From positions 1-10,847 of the forward strand of contig URWC01000054.1 of NCBI GenBank assembly GCA_900551555.1: a stretch of DNA of 10,847 nucleotides. Direction: 5' to 3'. A program made the position numbers and the translations under genes. The notes beneath the pieces were generated by a model. The model had not been told where the DNA came from. It made no database searches and worked only from the letters and a program-made list of their open reading frames with translations. Each line of letters begins with the position of its first letter. Within the stretch, counting starts at the first letter, position 1. Source of the DNA: an uncultured Collinsella sp. (GTDB lineage Bacteria; Actinomycetota; Coriobacteriia; Coriobacteriales; Coriobacteriaceae). Shown here one piece after another: positions 1 to 6,670 of the stretch.

Positions 1-200
1 GAGAGCGCTCCCGCAAACTGCCTCTTGACAACTTATAGGAGCGTCGGTTTCTTTGCGGTGCGCTCATTCGGTCAAGTGTCCCGTCAAGTGTTTGGTCAGC
101 ATCTGGTTTGCAGCCGGAGGCCTATTTTGCCCGCGCTGGTCGTGGCTGCCCACCCTCCTCGTAAGCTCAAATTGAGGTTCATCAGTTTGAGGAGGATGCC

Positions 201-908
201 GTGACTGACCACGTTTTAGACCGAGCGCAGCTGGCTGAAGCCGTCGGCAACGATATTGCCGACATGGCCCATTTTTGGATGCTGCGGAAGTTCCAGTTTT
301 TGGAGCCGGCACGCGAACAGTTCGAGATCATTGTCGACCCGTGGCTCAGCTATTGCACCGAGCCTTCGCAAAACGAAATCATGGCCTACAACATGGCATT
401 TACCGATTGGCTGCTCTTCGAGCGCCCCTATCGCCATGGCAAGACGCTGCTCGAGCTGTATGTTGACGAACCGCCGGCATCGCTTTCGCCTGCCTCGCTC
501 AAGCGGCTCGAGCAGGTACGCGACACGCAGTATTTCTCGCGCTTTGGCATTTTGGACAAGGATCCTGCGAACGGCATGGTTGCGCTGAAGGATACGCGTG
601 CCGACCGTCGCTTTGATGTCTACGACCCGCATATCGTGCAAAAGGAGCATTGGAGCGACGGCGCGATTGCGGTGCGCCTCGCCTGCGTCGACGATGTCTG
701 GCTGACGGCGGGGCGGCTCTACCTGTATGACATCGCGCGCCTGAGCGACACGGCGGTCGATGGGCCGGGTGCGGTGCATCCGGAGGACCTGCAGGACGGC
801 TTCGACACCTCGTGCATCAGCTTCTTTTTGCGCCTGGTCCGCGACATCATGGGCGCCCAGGGGCGCTACGTAAAGTCCCTCAACATCTACGAACAAGAAT
901 GGGAGTAG
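201..908 (+). CDS. Uncharacterised 235-residue protein
   Basis: I do not recognise a family here and propose no function. The start is GTG at 201, chosen because a GAGGAGG Shine-Dalgarno sequence ends about six bases upstream; the stop is TAG at 906-908. The protein looks soluble: no signal peptide and no membrane segment are visible. It is acidic and rich in aromatic residues. The N-terminal half (about residues 1-75) has helical character with several Trp, Phe and Tyr. The middle (about residues 115-175) has alternating hydrophobic strands, with GMVALKD near 124 and a Trp-containing stretch near 150. This resembles a small beta-rich domain, but that is only an impression. The gene stands alone, with a 240-bp gap before the next gene that holds a palindromic repeat. 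Coding quality is good throughout, so I am confident it is a real gene. Confidence 0.82.
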   Translation: MTDHVLDRAQLAEAVGNDIADMAHFWMLRKFQFLEPAREQFEIIVDPWLSYCTEPSQNEIMAYNMAFTDWLLFERPYRHGKTLLELYVDEPPASLSPASLKRLEQVRDTQYFSRFGILDKDPANGMVALKDTRADRRFDVYDPHIVQKEHWSDGAIAVRLACVDDVWLTAGRLYLYDIARLSDTAVDGPGAVHPEDLQDGFDTSCISFFLRLVRDIMGAQGRYVKSLNIYEQEWE

Positions 909-943
909 GGGATGTGACTGGTGTCGCCCTACAGCCCTGACTT

Positions 944-1002
944 TGTCTCAATCTGTAACGTTTGGCGGCTGTTTGAGCCCGTAACTGTTACAGATCGAGA
1001 CA
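944..1002. repeat. 59-bp interrupted palindrome, family copy 1
   Basis: The left arm TGTCTCAATCTGTAAC (944-959) pairs with the right arm GTTACAGATCGAGACA (987-1002) at 15 of 16 positions, around a 27-base loop. The loop has its own small stem, GGCT/AGCC. The arms are nearly identical to four other copies in this window (6410, 6491, 6571 and 10067). This copy lies between two same-direction plus-strand genes, 36 bases after one stop codon and 148 bases before the next start. Its loop is the most divergent of the five and lacks the CTAGA start seen in copies 2-4. Confidence 0.9.
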
Positions 1003-1150
1003 TTCCCCTGATGTTGCTGGGATGGGGCTGCAACGTATTCCGTCCCCCACATCCTCTCGTCCCTCCGTTAACCGATATGTTCGACTTTAGGTCGCTGCAT
1101 TAGGTGATAATGGACAAATGTTCAAGTTAATCGTGAGGGAGGAGCTCGAT

Positions 1151-2521
1151 ATGGCGTCTGCCGATCGTTCCACGTTGTTTATCAATGCGACCATCCTAGA
1201 TGGTTCGGAACATATGGAGCCGCAGCCCGACATGGCCGTGGCCGTTGAGCGCGGTGTCATCACGTGGATGGGGCCGAGTGCTGTGGCGCAGGCGCCTGCA
1301 GGTGCCGAGGTCATCGACCTGGCAGGTGCGTATCTCATGCCAGGCCTCATCAATATGCATGTGCATCTGTGCGGTTCGGGCAAGCCGGTTTCGGCGGGCG
1401 ATGCAGGCGCGCTGATGAAGAAGCTCGATAATCCCGTGGGGCGCGCCATCGTGCGCCATATTCTTAAGGGCAGCGCCCAACAACAACTGGCAAGCGGCGT
1501 GACCACGGTGCGCGGCGCGGGCGACCCACTGTTTGCCGACATCGCCGTTCGTAATGCCATCGACGCCGGCAAGTATCAAGGTCCTCGCCTGGTGGCGCCG
1601 GGAACGGGCGTCACGGTGCCGGGCGGCCATGGTGCGGGCTTGTTCGCCCAGGTGGCAAACAGTCCCGCCGAGGCAGCCGAGCAGGTGCGCGATTTGTATG
1701 CGCGCGGTGCCGACGTCATCAAGCTGTTCGTGACGGGCGGCGTGTTCGACGCGACCGAGGTGGGCGAGCCGGGCGTGCTGCGTATGCCGGTGGAGGTTGC
1801 CGCGGCGGCGTGCAAGGCGGCGCACGATATGGGCCTTCCGGTCATGGCCCATGTCGAGAGCACCGAAGGTGTGAAGGCCGCGCTTCAGGCCGGCGTCGAC
1901 ACAATCGAGCACGGCGCTCCGATGACCCCCGAGATCCTGGAGCTGTACCGCGGCGCCGCGGGAACACAGCTCGAGGGACGCGCGCCGAGCGTGACCTGCA
2001 CAATCAGCCCCGCACTGCCGTTTGTACTGCTCGATCCGGAAAAGACCCATTCGACCGACACGCAAAAGAAGAACGGTGACATCGTGTGCTCGGGCATTAT
2101 CGAGAGCGCTCGCGCGGCGCTGGAAGCCGGCGTTAAGGTGGGCCTGGGCACGGACTCGAGCTGCCCGTTCGTGACGCAGTACGACATGTGGCGCGAGGTG
2201 GCTTACTTTGCCAAGTACGTGGGCGTGAGCAACGCCTTCGCACTGCATACGGCTACGCAGGTCAATGCCGAGCTACTGGGCCTGGGTGGCGAGACCGGCG
2301 CAATCGAGTGCGGCAAGGCCGCCGATATCCTGGTGACGCGCAAGAACCCGCTCGATGACCTGTGCGCACTGCGTGAGCCGACGTGCGTGATGTGCCGTGG
2401 CGATCTGGTGCGCAAGCTCAAGGTGAAGCGCATCCCCGAGGTGGATGACGAGCTCGACGCGATTATGGCCATGCCTGCCGAGGCGTTGGCCGAGGAGCTT
2501 GCCCGCGATGGCGTAGTATAG
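1151..2521 (+). CDS. Amidohydrolase, imidazolonepropionase-like (COG1228 type)
   Basis: This is a cytoplasmic metal-dependent hydrolase of the amidohydrolase superfamily, 456 residues long, the usual size for the group. From ATG 1151 the visible metal and catalytic residues are His70-Val-His72 (in NMHVHLCG), Lys191 (in ADVIKLF, the likely carboxylated metal-bridging Lys), His234 (PVMAHVES), His254 (DTIEHG) and Asp335 (GLGTDSS). The N-terminal part (to about 65) and C-terminal part (from about 380) form the usual composite beta-sandwich. Relatives include imidazolonepropionases and Xaa-Pro dipeptidase-like enzymes, and the substrate cannot be assigned from sequence. An in-frame ATG at 1118 exists, but the strong GGGAGGAG sequence at 1137-1144 favours 1151. 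A GATAAT -10-like hexamer at 1106-1111 has no good -35. The gene appears monocistronic and ends at a palindrome plus terminator. Confidence 0.93.
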   Translation: MASADRSTLFINATILDGSEHMEPQPDMAVAVERGVITWMGPSAVAQAPAGAEVIDLAGAYLMPGLINMHVHLCGSGKPVSAGDAGALMKKLDNPVGRAIVRHILKGSAQQQLASGVTTVRGAGDPLFADIAVRNAIDAGKYQGPRLVAPGTGVTVPGGHGAGLFAQVANSPAEAAEQVRDLYARGADVIKLFVTGGVFDATEVGEPGVLRMPVEVAAAACKAAHDMGLPVMAHVESTEGVKAALQAGVDTIEHGAPMTPEILELYRGAAGTQLEGRAPSVTCTISPALPFVLLDPEKTHSTDTQKKNGDIVCSGIIESARAALEAGVKVGLGTDSSCPFVTQYDMWREVAYFAKYVGVSNAFALHTATQVNAELLGLGGETGAIECGKAADILVTRKNPLDDLCALREPTCVMCRGDLVRKLKVKRIPEVDDELDAIMAMPAEALAEELARDGVV

Positions 2522-2524
2522 GTG

Positions 2525-2549
2525 TGACAAAGGGACGGTCCCTTTGTCA
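2525..2549. repeat. Perfect 25-bp palindrome after the amidohydrolase gene
   Basis: The arms TGACAAAGGGAC (2525-2536) and GTCCCTTTGTCA (2538-2549) match perfectly over 12 bp around a single central G. It begins four bases after the amidohydrolase stop and lies just before the true terminator. It has no U-tract, so it is not itself an intrinsic terminator. Palindromes of this GGGAC/GTCCC type recur between genes in many bacteria and resemble REP-like sequences linked to Y1 (IS200/RAYT) transposases; that link is from memory and is not shown here. Confidence 0.85.
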
Positions 2550-2556
2550 TAATCAA

Positions 2557-2591
2557 AAAAGCCGAGGTCTCAGTGCGAGGCCTCGGCTTTT
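2557..2591. terminator. Bidirectional intrinsic terminator between convergent genes
   Basis: A GC-rich stem GCCGAGG/CCTCGGC extends through a T·G wobble and CTC/GAG to an 11-bp stem with the 5-base loop AGTGC (2572-2576). An A-run precedes it (2555-2560) and T-rich sequence follows it (2588-2595), so it can terminate transcription in both directions. It serves the amidohydrolase gene (+) and the zinc-ribbon gene (-), whose stop codons are 35 bp or less from the stem ends. Confidence 0.9.
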
Positions 2592-2613
2592 ATTTTGTCC
2601 TATGGTGTAGCGG

Positions 2614-3087
2614 CTAGGAGCGGGTTTCCATCTTGGCGTGGCACTTGGGGCAGGTGACGCGGATCTTGCCTTTGCCCTTGGGGACGGAGAGCATCTGGCC
2701 GCAGTTGGGGCACTTGAGGTATGCCGTGGTTTTGCGACCCTTCCACATCTTCTTGGCCGTGCGCTTGGCACGCTCAAAGTCTTCCTTACTGGTGCCGGCT
2801 GCGCGTGAGGTGCTAGCCGCAGCAGCGCCGCCGCCCAAGCTGGCGACGAACTTGCCCAAGCCAGGGACGTTCGCGGTCGCGGCGACAAAGGCCTCGTTCT
2901 CCTTGCGACGTGCGTCGATATTTTTGGACAGGCCGCGCAGCACGCCAATCACGATTACGGCGATGGCAATCCAGCTGAGCCACTGGATGCGGGCTATCGA
3001 TCCGATCATCGCGATGACGATGCCGGCAAAACCCATCACGATGGTGAGTTCATCGGCACCATTGCGACCCTTCATAAAGTCATTCAT
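2614..3087 (-). CDS. Small membrane protein with C-terminal zinc ribbon
   Basis: This 157-residue protein has two predicted membrane helices (about residues 15-31 and 36-52), a short charged segment (KNIDARRKENEAF), an Ala/Gly/Ser-rich linker (about 80-100), a basic stretch (about 101-120) and a C-terminal Cys4 zinc ribbon. The ribbon cysteines are Cys126 and Cys129 (CPNC) and Cys146 and Cys149 (CPKC). The helical hairpin should leave both termini in the cytoplasm, with the ribbon free to bind nucleic acid or protein; that is an inference. The start at 3087 is preferred over an ATG ten codons upstream because an AAAGG sequence lies about nine bases before it. A TATAAA hexamer on the minus strand at 3121-3126 may be the -10, but no good -35 is visible. 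The function is unknown. The gene is convergent with the amidohydrolase gene. Confidence 0.85.
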   Translation of the reverse strand: MNDFMKGRNGADELTIVMGFAGIVIAMIGSIARIQWLSWIAIAVIVIGVLRGLSKNIDARRKENEAFVAATANVPGLGKFVASLGGGAAAASTSRAAGTSKEDFERAKRTAKKMWKGRKTTAYLKCPNCGQMLSVPKGKGKIRVTCPKCHAKMETRS

Positions 3088-3137
3088 GCAAATTGCCTTT
3101 CGTTCGATATACTGCACGCCTTTATACCCGATTTAGA

Positions 3138-3228
3138 GCAAGGGGGACAGGTTAATCTGCACCAAGGTGGTGCAAACATACCTGTCCCCATTACACCAAG
3201 ATGGTGCAAAGTAACCTGACTCCCTTGC
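3138..3228. repeat. 91-bp compound palindromic element
   Basis: The outer arms GCAAGGGGGACAGGTTA (3138-3154) and TAACCTGACTCCCTTGC (3212-3228) match at 15 of 17 positions. Inside, GGGGACAGGT (3143-3152) also pairs perfectly with ACCTGTCCCC (3180-3189), so two foldings compete. Two small hairpins share one motif: TGCACCA-AGG-TGGTGCA (3158-3174) and CACCA-AGA-TGGTG (3194-3206). A third TTGCACCAA follows at 3225-3233. The element fills the gap between the csoR stop and the zinc-ribbon gene's promoter region. It could shield or terminate cop operon transcripts, or be a remnant of a REP/IS200-like palindrome. Confidence 0.8.
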
Positions 3229-3233
3229 ACCAA

Positions 3234-3506
3234 TTACTTGGCGAGTTTGTCGACGACGCGTTCGACCTCGGCGAGCTTGGCTGCCTTGAGCTCCTCGTCG
3301 CCTGATTCGATGGCCGAGGCGACGCAGCCCTCGATGTGAGCTTTCAGCACATCGGCGTTGATGCGAGCGATGAGCGCTTGTGTTGCCATGAGCTGCGTGG
3401 AAATATCGACGCAATAACGGTCCTCCTCGACCATCCGCAGGATGCCGTCGATCTGACCGCGTGCCGTCTTGAGCATGCGGGTCACCGATTTATGGTCTGC
3501 CATCAT
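3234..3506 (-). CDS. csoR: CsoR-family copper-sensing transcriptional repressor
   Basis: This 90-residue all-helical protein matches the CsoR/RcnR (DUF156) family in length and pattern. The N-terminal DNA-contacting helix is present (KSVTRMLKTARGQIDGILRMVEEDRYC). The Cu(I)-binding Cys-His-Cys triad of true CsoR is visible as Cys32 (RYCVDI), His57 (KAHIEGC) and Cys61. In the family, Cu(I) binding releases the repressor from a G/C-tract palindrome in its target promoter; such a palindrome is seen at 6318-6330. Two adjacent ATGs (3506 and 3503) are both possible, and a GAGGA sequence lies six bases before the first. The gene is last in a leftward operon, 48 bases after copZ, which implies autoregulation through the copA promoter. 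Confidence 0.94.
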   Translation of the reverse strand: MMADHKSVTRMLKTARGQIDGILRMVEEDRYCVDISTQLMATQALIARINADVLKAHIEGCVASAIESGDEELKAAKLAEVERVVDKLAK

Positions 3507-3554
3507 GGCGGGTCCTCGTTTCTGGTCGATGGGGTCGAATGCCTCTGGTAGCTG

Positions 3555-3776
3555 CTACGCGGCGGTCACGGACAGGGCGTGGAACTTCTCGCCGGCGCCC
3601 TCGACGGCGGCAGCGAGCTGCTCGGCGGTCACGGTGTCGGCGCACTCCACCTGGACGGTCTGGGTCTCGTGATCGGCATCGGCGTCGGTCACGCCGGCAA
3701 CGTTGAGCAGTGCCGTCTCGACAGTAGCGTCGCAGTGGCCGCACATAAGGCCGGAAGTCTTGATTGTGTAACGCAT
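3555..3776 (-). CDS. copZ: CopZ-like copper chaperone (HMA domain)
   Basis: This 73-residue protein is a single heavy-metal-associated domain with a ferredoxin-like fold. The metal site is the MCGHC sequence near residues 11-15, following the family MxCxxC pattern; the preceding residues GL replace the more usual GM. In the family this cytoplasmic protein carries Cu(I) to the CopA ATPase and to the CsoR repressor. The start has a strong AAGGAG seven bases upstream. It lies 48 bases upstream of csoR and 152 bases downstream of the copA reading frame, with a long hairpin in that gap that may separate or stabilise transcript segments. Length and motif are complete, so this gene should be functional even though copA appears broken. 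Confidence 0.9.
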   Translation of the reverse strand: MRYTIKTSGLMCGHCDATVETALLNVAGVTDADADHETQTVQVECADTVTAEQLAAAVEGAGEKFHALSVTAA

Positions 3777-3838
3777 GGGTGTACTCCTTATCGATTGAGA
3801 TTATCTGACAGTTTAGTCGTGAACAGCGTCATCTTAAA

Positions 3839-3938
3839 GGTGCGCTGAGGTGCCCGAGATTGCCCTGAAAGAGGAGCGAAGCGTACTTGGGTACGCGAGC
3901 GACGGTTTGAGGGGCAAGGTCGGGTGCCTCAGTGCGCC
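3839..3938. repeat. 100-bp long hairpin element overlapping the copA 3' end
   Basis: The arms at 3839-3864 and 3913-3938 pair over 26 positions, with 20 Watson-Crick pairs, four G·T wobbles and two adjacent mismatches; the stem extends by one more C-G pair inward. The apical part holds a second hairpin, GCGTAC-TTGG-GTACGC (3881-3896), flanked by a GAA/GA purine internal loop. The right arm includes the last codons and the stop codon of copA. All four wobbles are G·U only in plus-strand RNA and would be A·C mismatches in the operon's own minus-strand transcript. It may be a dispersed Coriobacteriia repeat or a 3' processing or stability hairpin. Confidence 0.8.
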
Positions 3939-6257
3939 GTCTTGGGCTTAAAGGTTCGCAGGCGCAGCGCATTGCTTACGACACATACGCTCGACAGGCT
4001 CATGGCCGCAGCGCCAAACATCGGCGAGAGCTGCCATCCGGTGAGCGGGAAGAACACGCCCGCCGCCAGCGGAATGCCGATGCCGTTGTAGAACAGCGCC
4101 CAGAACAGGTCCTGCTTGATGTTGCGGATCGTGGCGCGCGAAAGCTCGATGGCCCGCGCAACATCCATGAGGTCGCTGCGCATGAGAACCACATCTGCCC
4201 CTTCTTTGGCGATGTCGGCGCCGGTGCCAATGGCAAGGCCCACGTCGGCGCGCGCCAGGGCGGGGGAGTCGTTGATGCCGTCGCCCACCATGGCGACCTT
4301 ACTGCCCGCATCCTGCAGCTCGCGCACGTGGCGCTCCTTGTCGGCGGGAAGCACGTCGGCGATGACCTGCTTGCTGGTCAGTCCCACGCGGCGGGCGATG
4401 GCCTCGGCCGTCACGCGGTTGTCGCCGGTGAGCATGCGCACGTCGACGCCAAGCGAGCGCAGTGCGGCGATGGCCCCGGCGCTCGTCTCCTTGACCTCGT
4501 CAGCCACGGCGATGGTGCCGGCAAGCTCGCCGTTCTTGGCAAAGAACAGCGGCGTCTTGCCCTCGGCGGCAAATTGTTCGGCAAGACCCGCGGGCACGGT
4601 AACGCCCAGCTCGTCCATCAGGCGTACGTTGCCGGCTGCAATGGCGTTTTGCCCCTCGCGCGCCGTAACGCCTCGCCCGGGCACGGCAGTAAAGTCCTCG
4701 ACCATGCGCGCGACGATCCCGCGTGTCTCGCACTCGGCTATAATCGCTTCGGCCAGCGGGTGCTCGCTCGAGCGCTCCAACGCGGCGGCCAACTTGAGCA
4801 GCGCCTTTTCGCTCATGGCGGGCGATCCGTCGGCGCGCGTGGCTACCACGATATCGGTCACGGCAGGCTTGCCGCGAGTGACCGTTCCCGTCTTATCGAG
4901 CACCACGGTGCCCACGCTGCGCAGATTCTCCAGCGCCTCGGCGCTCTTGAACAGAATGCCCATCTCGGCGCCCTTGCCGGTGCCGACCATAATAGCGACG
5001 GGCGTGGCCAGACCCAATGCGCACGGACAGCTGATCACCAGCACAGCGACGGCGGAGGTGAGCGCTTCGTTCACGCTACCGGTCAGTGCCATCCACGCCA
5101 CGAAGGTCATGGCCGAGATCACGAATACCACGGGCACGAACACGCCGGCGACCTTGTCGGCCATGCGGGCGATGGGCGCCTTGGTGGCGTTGGCGTCCTC
5201 GACGAGCTGGATAATCTTGGCGAGCGACGTGTCGGCGCCCACGCGTGTGGCACGGAAGGCAAACGAGCCGGTGCGGTTGACAGACGGTGTCGCCGGCGGT
5301 CTTTTCCACGGGGATGGACTCGCCGGTGAGCGCGCTCTCGTCCACGGCCGAGCTGCCCTCGAGCACCACGCCATCGACAGGGATGGACTCGCCGGGGCGC
5401 ACACGCAGCACCTGGCCGGGCAGAATGGCATCGACGTCGACGGTGGCCTCGCTGCCGTCCTCTGCCACGACGGTCGCGGTCTTGGGTGCTAAGTCGATGA
5501 GCGCCTCGATAGCGCCGCCGGTCTTGGACTTGCTGCGCGTCTCGAGGTATTTGCCCACGGTGACGAGCGACAGGATGGTGCCAGCGCTCTCAAAATACAG
5601 GTTGTCCATGCTCGTCATCATGGCCTCGTGCACCTGACCTGCGGCTAGCTGGTCGGCCATGATGAACATGGCGTAGAGCGACCAGGCGATGGAGGCGGTG
5701 GCGCCCACGGCAATAAGGGCGTCCATGGTGGGCGCGCCGTGCGCGAGCGATTTAAACCCGTTGATAAAGTACGCGTCGTTGATGTAGACGATGGGGATGA
5801 GCAGGGCGAGCTCGGTGAGAGCGAGCGTCATGCTGTGGGTGTGGTCGGTGAAGATGCCGGGCAGCGGCCAGCCGAGCATGTGCCCCATGCCTATGTAGAA
5901 CAGTGGGATGAGGAAGACGATCGAGACGATGAGGCGGGTGCGCATGGCAGAGGCGGCGGCCTCCAACTTTTTGGTCGGCGACTCCATATGGGCGCCGGAC
6001 CTAGCTTGCGTGCTGCCGTTTGAGCCGGCGGCACCGGCGCCCGCATCGACGGGTGAGGCCGAGTATCCCGCGCGGTCGACGGCAGTGCAGATATCGTCGG
6101 GGGAGACCCGCGCGGGGTCGTAGTCGACCATCATGGAACCGGCGAGCAGGTTGACCGCGACGCTTTGGACGCCGTCGAGTTTGCTCACGGCGCGGTCCAC
6201 GTGCGCCTGGCAGGCGGCGCATGTCATGCCGCCCACATCGAACTTATCTTGAGCCAT
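3929..6257 (-). pseudogene. copA: Copper-exporting P1B-ATPase, frameshifted
   Basis: An intact product would export Cu(I) across the inner membrane using ATP. The N-terminal frame (6257 down to about 5280) has an HMA domain with GMTCAAC (Cys13, Cys16), membrane segments near 107-124, 145-159, 176-199 and 222-237, and the actuator TGES at 311-314. It then runs out of frame to a stop at 5076. The rest continues in another frame from about 5279 to 3929. It carries the CPC transmembrane motif, DKTGT with the phosphorylated Asp (codon 4895-4897), SEHP, TGDN, GDGINDSPA, and the TM5 YN and TM6 MSLSS copper-site motifs. The break falls at GDTV/VNRTG. Relatives have about five residues between Val and Asn where only four bases remain, so an 11-base deletion fits. 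The start has a strong AAGGAGG upstream. The rest of the gene is undecayed, so the lesion looks recent, or it is a sequence error. Confidence 0.9.
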
Positions 6258-6304
6258 GGCTCCTCCTTTCTGTAGTTTGGCGTTGGAATTGTTAACCTGC
6301 CGAT

Positions 6305-6335
6305 ACTATACACCCATACCCCCTGGGGGTGTCCA
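6305..6335 (-). promoter_or_regulatory. Predicted cop operon promoter
   Basis: On the minus strand, TGGACA (6335-6330) and TATAGT (6310-6305) are separated by 19 bases. Each matches consensus at four or five of six positions. The copA start codon lies 48 bases downstream, at 6257. A symmetric C/G-tract palindrome fills most of the spacer, as expected for a repressor that occludes polymerase. The long spacer also recalls MerR-controlled promoters, but no MerR-type gene is in view and CsoR is encoded in the operon. Confidence 0.6.
6318..6330. promoter_or_regulatory. csoR box: Predicted CsoR operator
   Basis: ACCCCCTGGGGGT is a perfect 13-bp palindrome centred on T6324. Known CsoR-family operators are G/C-tract palindromes flanked by A/T, as here (preceded by AT). 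It overlaps the -10/-35 spacer of the predicted copA promoter, and the csoR gene is the last cistron of that operon. Together these suggest a simple Cu(I)-relieved autoregulatory loop. Confidence 0.75.
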
Positions 6336-6409
6336 GTGGAGATTGAAATGTATGACATTCTGGTATTGGTCGAGGTGATAGCCAGGTCGGCGGACCGTAG
6401 CCGGTCTAA

Positions 6410-6468
6410 TGTCTCAATCTGTAACAACTAGACCCGATTTTGTCGAATAACTGTTACAGATCGAGACA
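6410..6468. repeat. 59-bp interrupted palindrome, family copy 2 (array unit 1)
   Basis: The arms TGTCTCAATCTGTAAC (6410-6425) and GTTACAGATCGAGACA (6453-6468) are base-for-base identical to those of copy 1, more than 5 kb away. The 27-base loop differs from copy 1, starts AACTAGACCC and contains a GAC/GTC mini-stem. This is the first of three tandem units. Confidence 0.93.
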
Positions 6469-6490
6469 GACCGTCCGCGGTCAACTCAAA

Positions 6491-6549
6491 TGTCTCGATC
6501 TGTAACATCTAGAGAGGTTTTTGACCCCTTACTGTTACAGATTGAGATG
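6491..6549. repeat. 59-bp interrupted palindrome, family copy 3 (array unit 2)
   Basis: The arms are TGTCTCGATCTGTAAC (6491-6506) and GTTACAGATTGAGATG (6534-6549). The last two bases differ from the other copies (TG instead of CA), so the outer end of the palindrome is open. The loop starts ATCTAGA. A 22-base spacer separates it from unit 1 and a 21-base spacer from unit 3. The second spacer contains an isolated TGTCTCG (6551-6557) like the start of an arm. Confidence 0.92.
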
Positions 6550-6570
6550 TTGTCTCGCGGGGCTGGGGTT

Positions 6571-6629
6571 TGTCTCGTTCTGTAACATCTAGACCTGTAT
6601 CTGCCGAGCTAGTGTTACAAATCGAGACA
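6571..6629. repeat. 59-bp interrupted palindrome, family copy 4 (array unit 3)
   Basis: The arms are TGTCTCGTTCTGTAAC (6571-6586) and GTTACAAATCGAGACA (6614-6629). The loop begins ATCTAGA and ends CTAGT, so the inner CTAG/CTAG can extend the stem past a one-base bulge. The copy ends 41 bases before the stop codon of the kinase gene, which reads towards it. Confidence 0.92.
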
Positions 6630-6631
6630 AC

Positions 6632-6657
6632 TGCCGGGGAGGGGTCCCGTCACGGCA
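6632..6657 (-). terminator. Possible hairpin downstream of the kinase gene
   Basis: TGCCG/CGGCA encloses GGGA/TCCC with a 4-base loop and a 4-base bulge, starting 14 bases after the kinase stop on the minus strand. No T-run follows, so at best it is a weak or Rho-assisted terminator. The adjacent palindrome array could contribute to transcript ends. Confidence 0.35.
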
Positions 6658-6670
6658 AGACGCCCGCCGC

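Noticed and set aside
25..30. TTGACA as a -35 promoter element
   Set aside because: No acceptable -10 lies 16-19 bases downstream; the TATAGG-like hexamer nearby is too close.
216..896. 226-codon minus-strand open frame over the first gene
   Set aside because: The plus frame has the strong Shine-Dalgarno site and normal composition; neither product has a recognised domain, so the choice rests on these.
944..1002. 59-bp palindrome as an ordinary intrinsic terminator
   Set aside because: There is no T-run after the stem on either strand, the loop is long, and copy 5 lies between divergent genes where no terminator is needed.
1196..2248. 350-codon minus-strand open frame over the amidohydrolase gene
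   Set aside because: The plus strand encodes a complete enzyme with all metal ligands; the antisense product is low-complexity Arg/His/Ala-rich.
5270..5295. Programmed ribosomal frameshift in copA, as in E. coli CopA(Z)
   Set aside because: No slippery heptamer is present, the shift would be +1, the site is far past the HMA domain, and about four residues would still be missing.
3932..5492. Long plus-strand open frames antisense to copA
   Set aside because: They are compositional shadows of the GC-rich copA frames, with no family motifs and no ribosome binding site.
6410..6629. CRISPR array reading of three 59-bp repeats with 21-22 base spacers
   Set aside because: Repeats are too long, too palindromic and too divergent; single copies also occur elsewhere, and no cas gene is in view.
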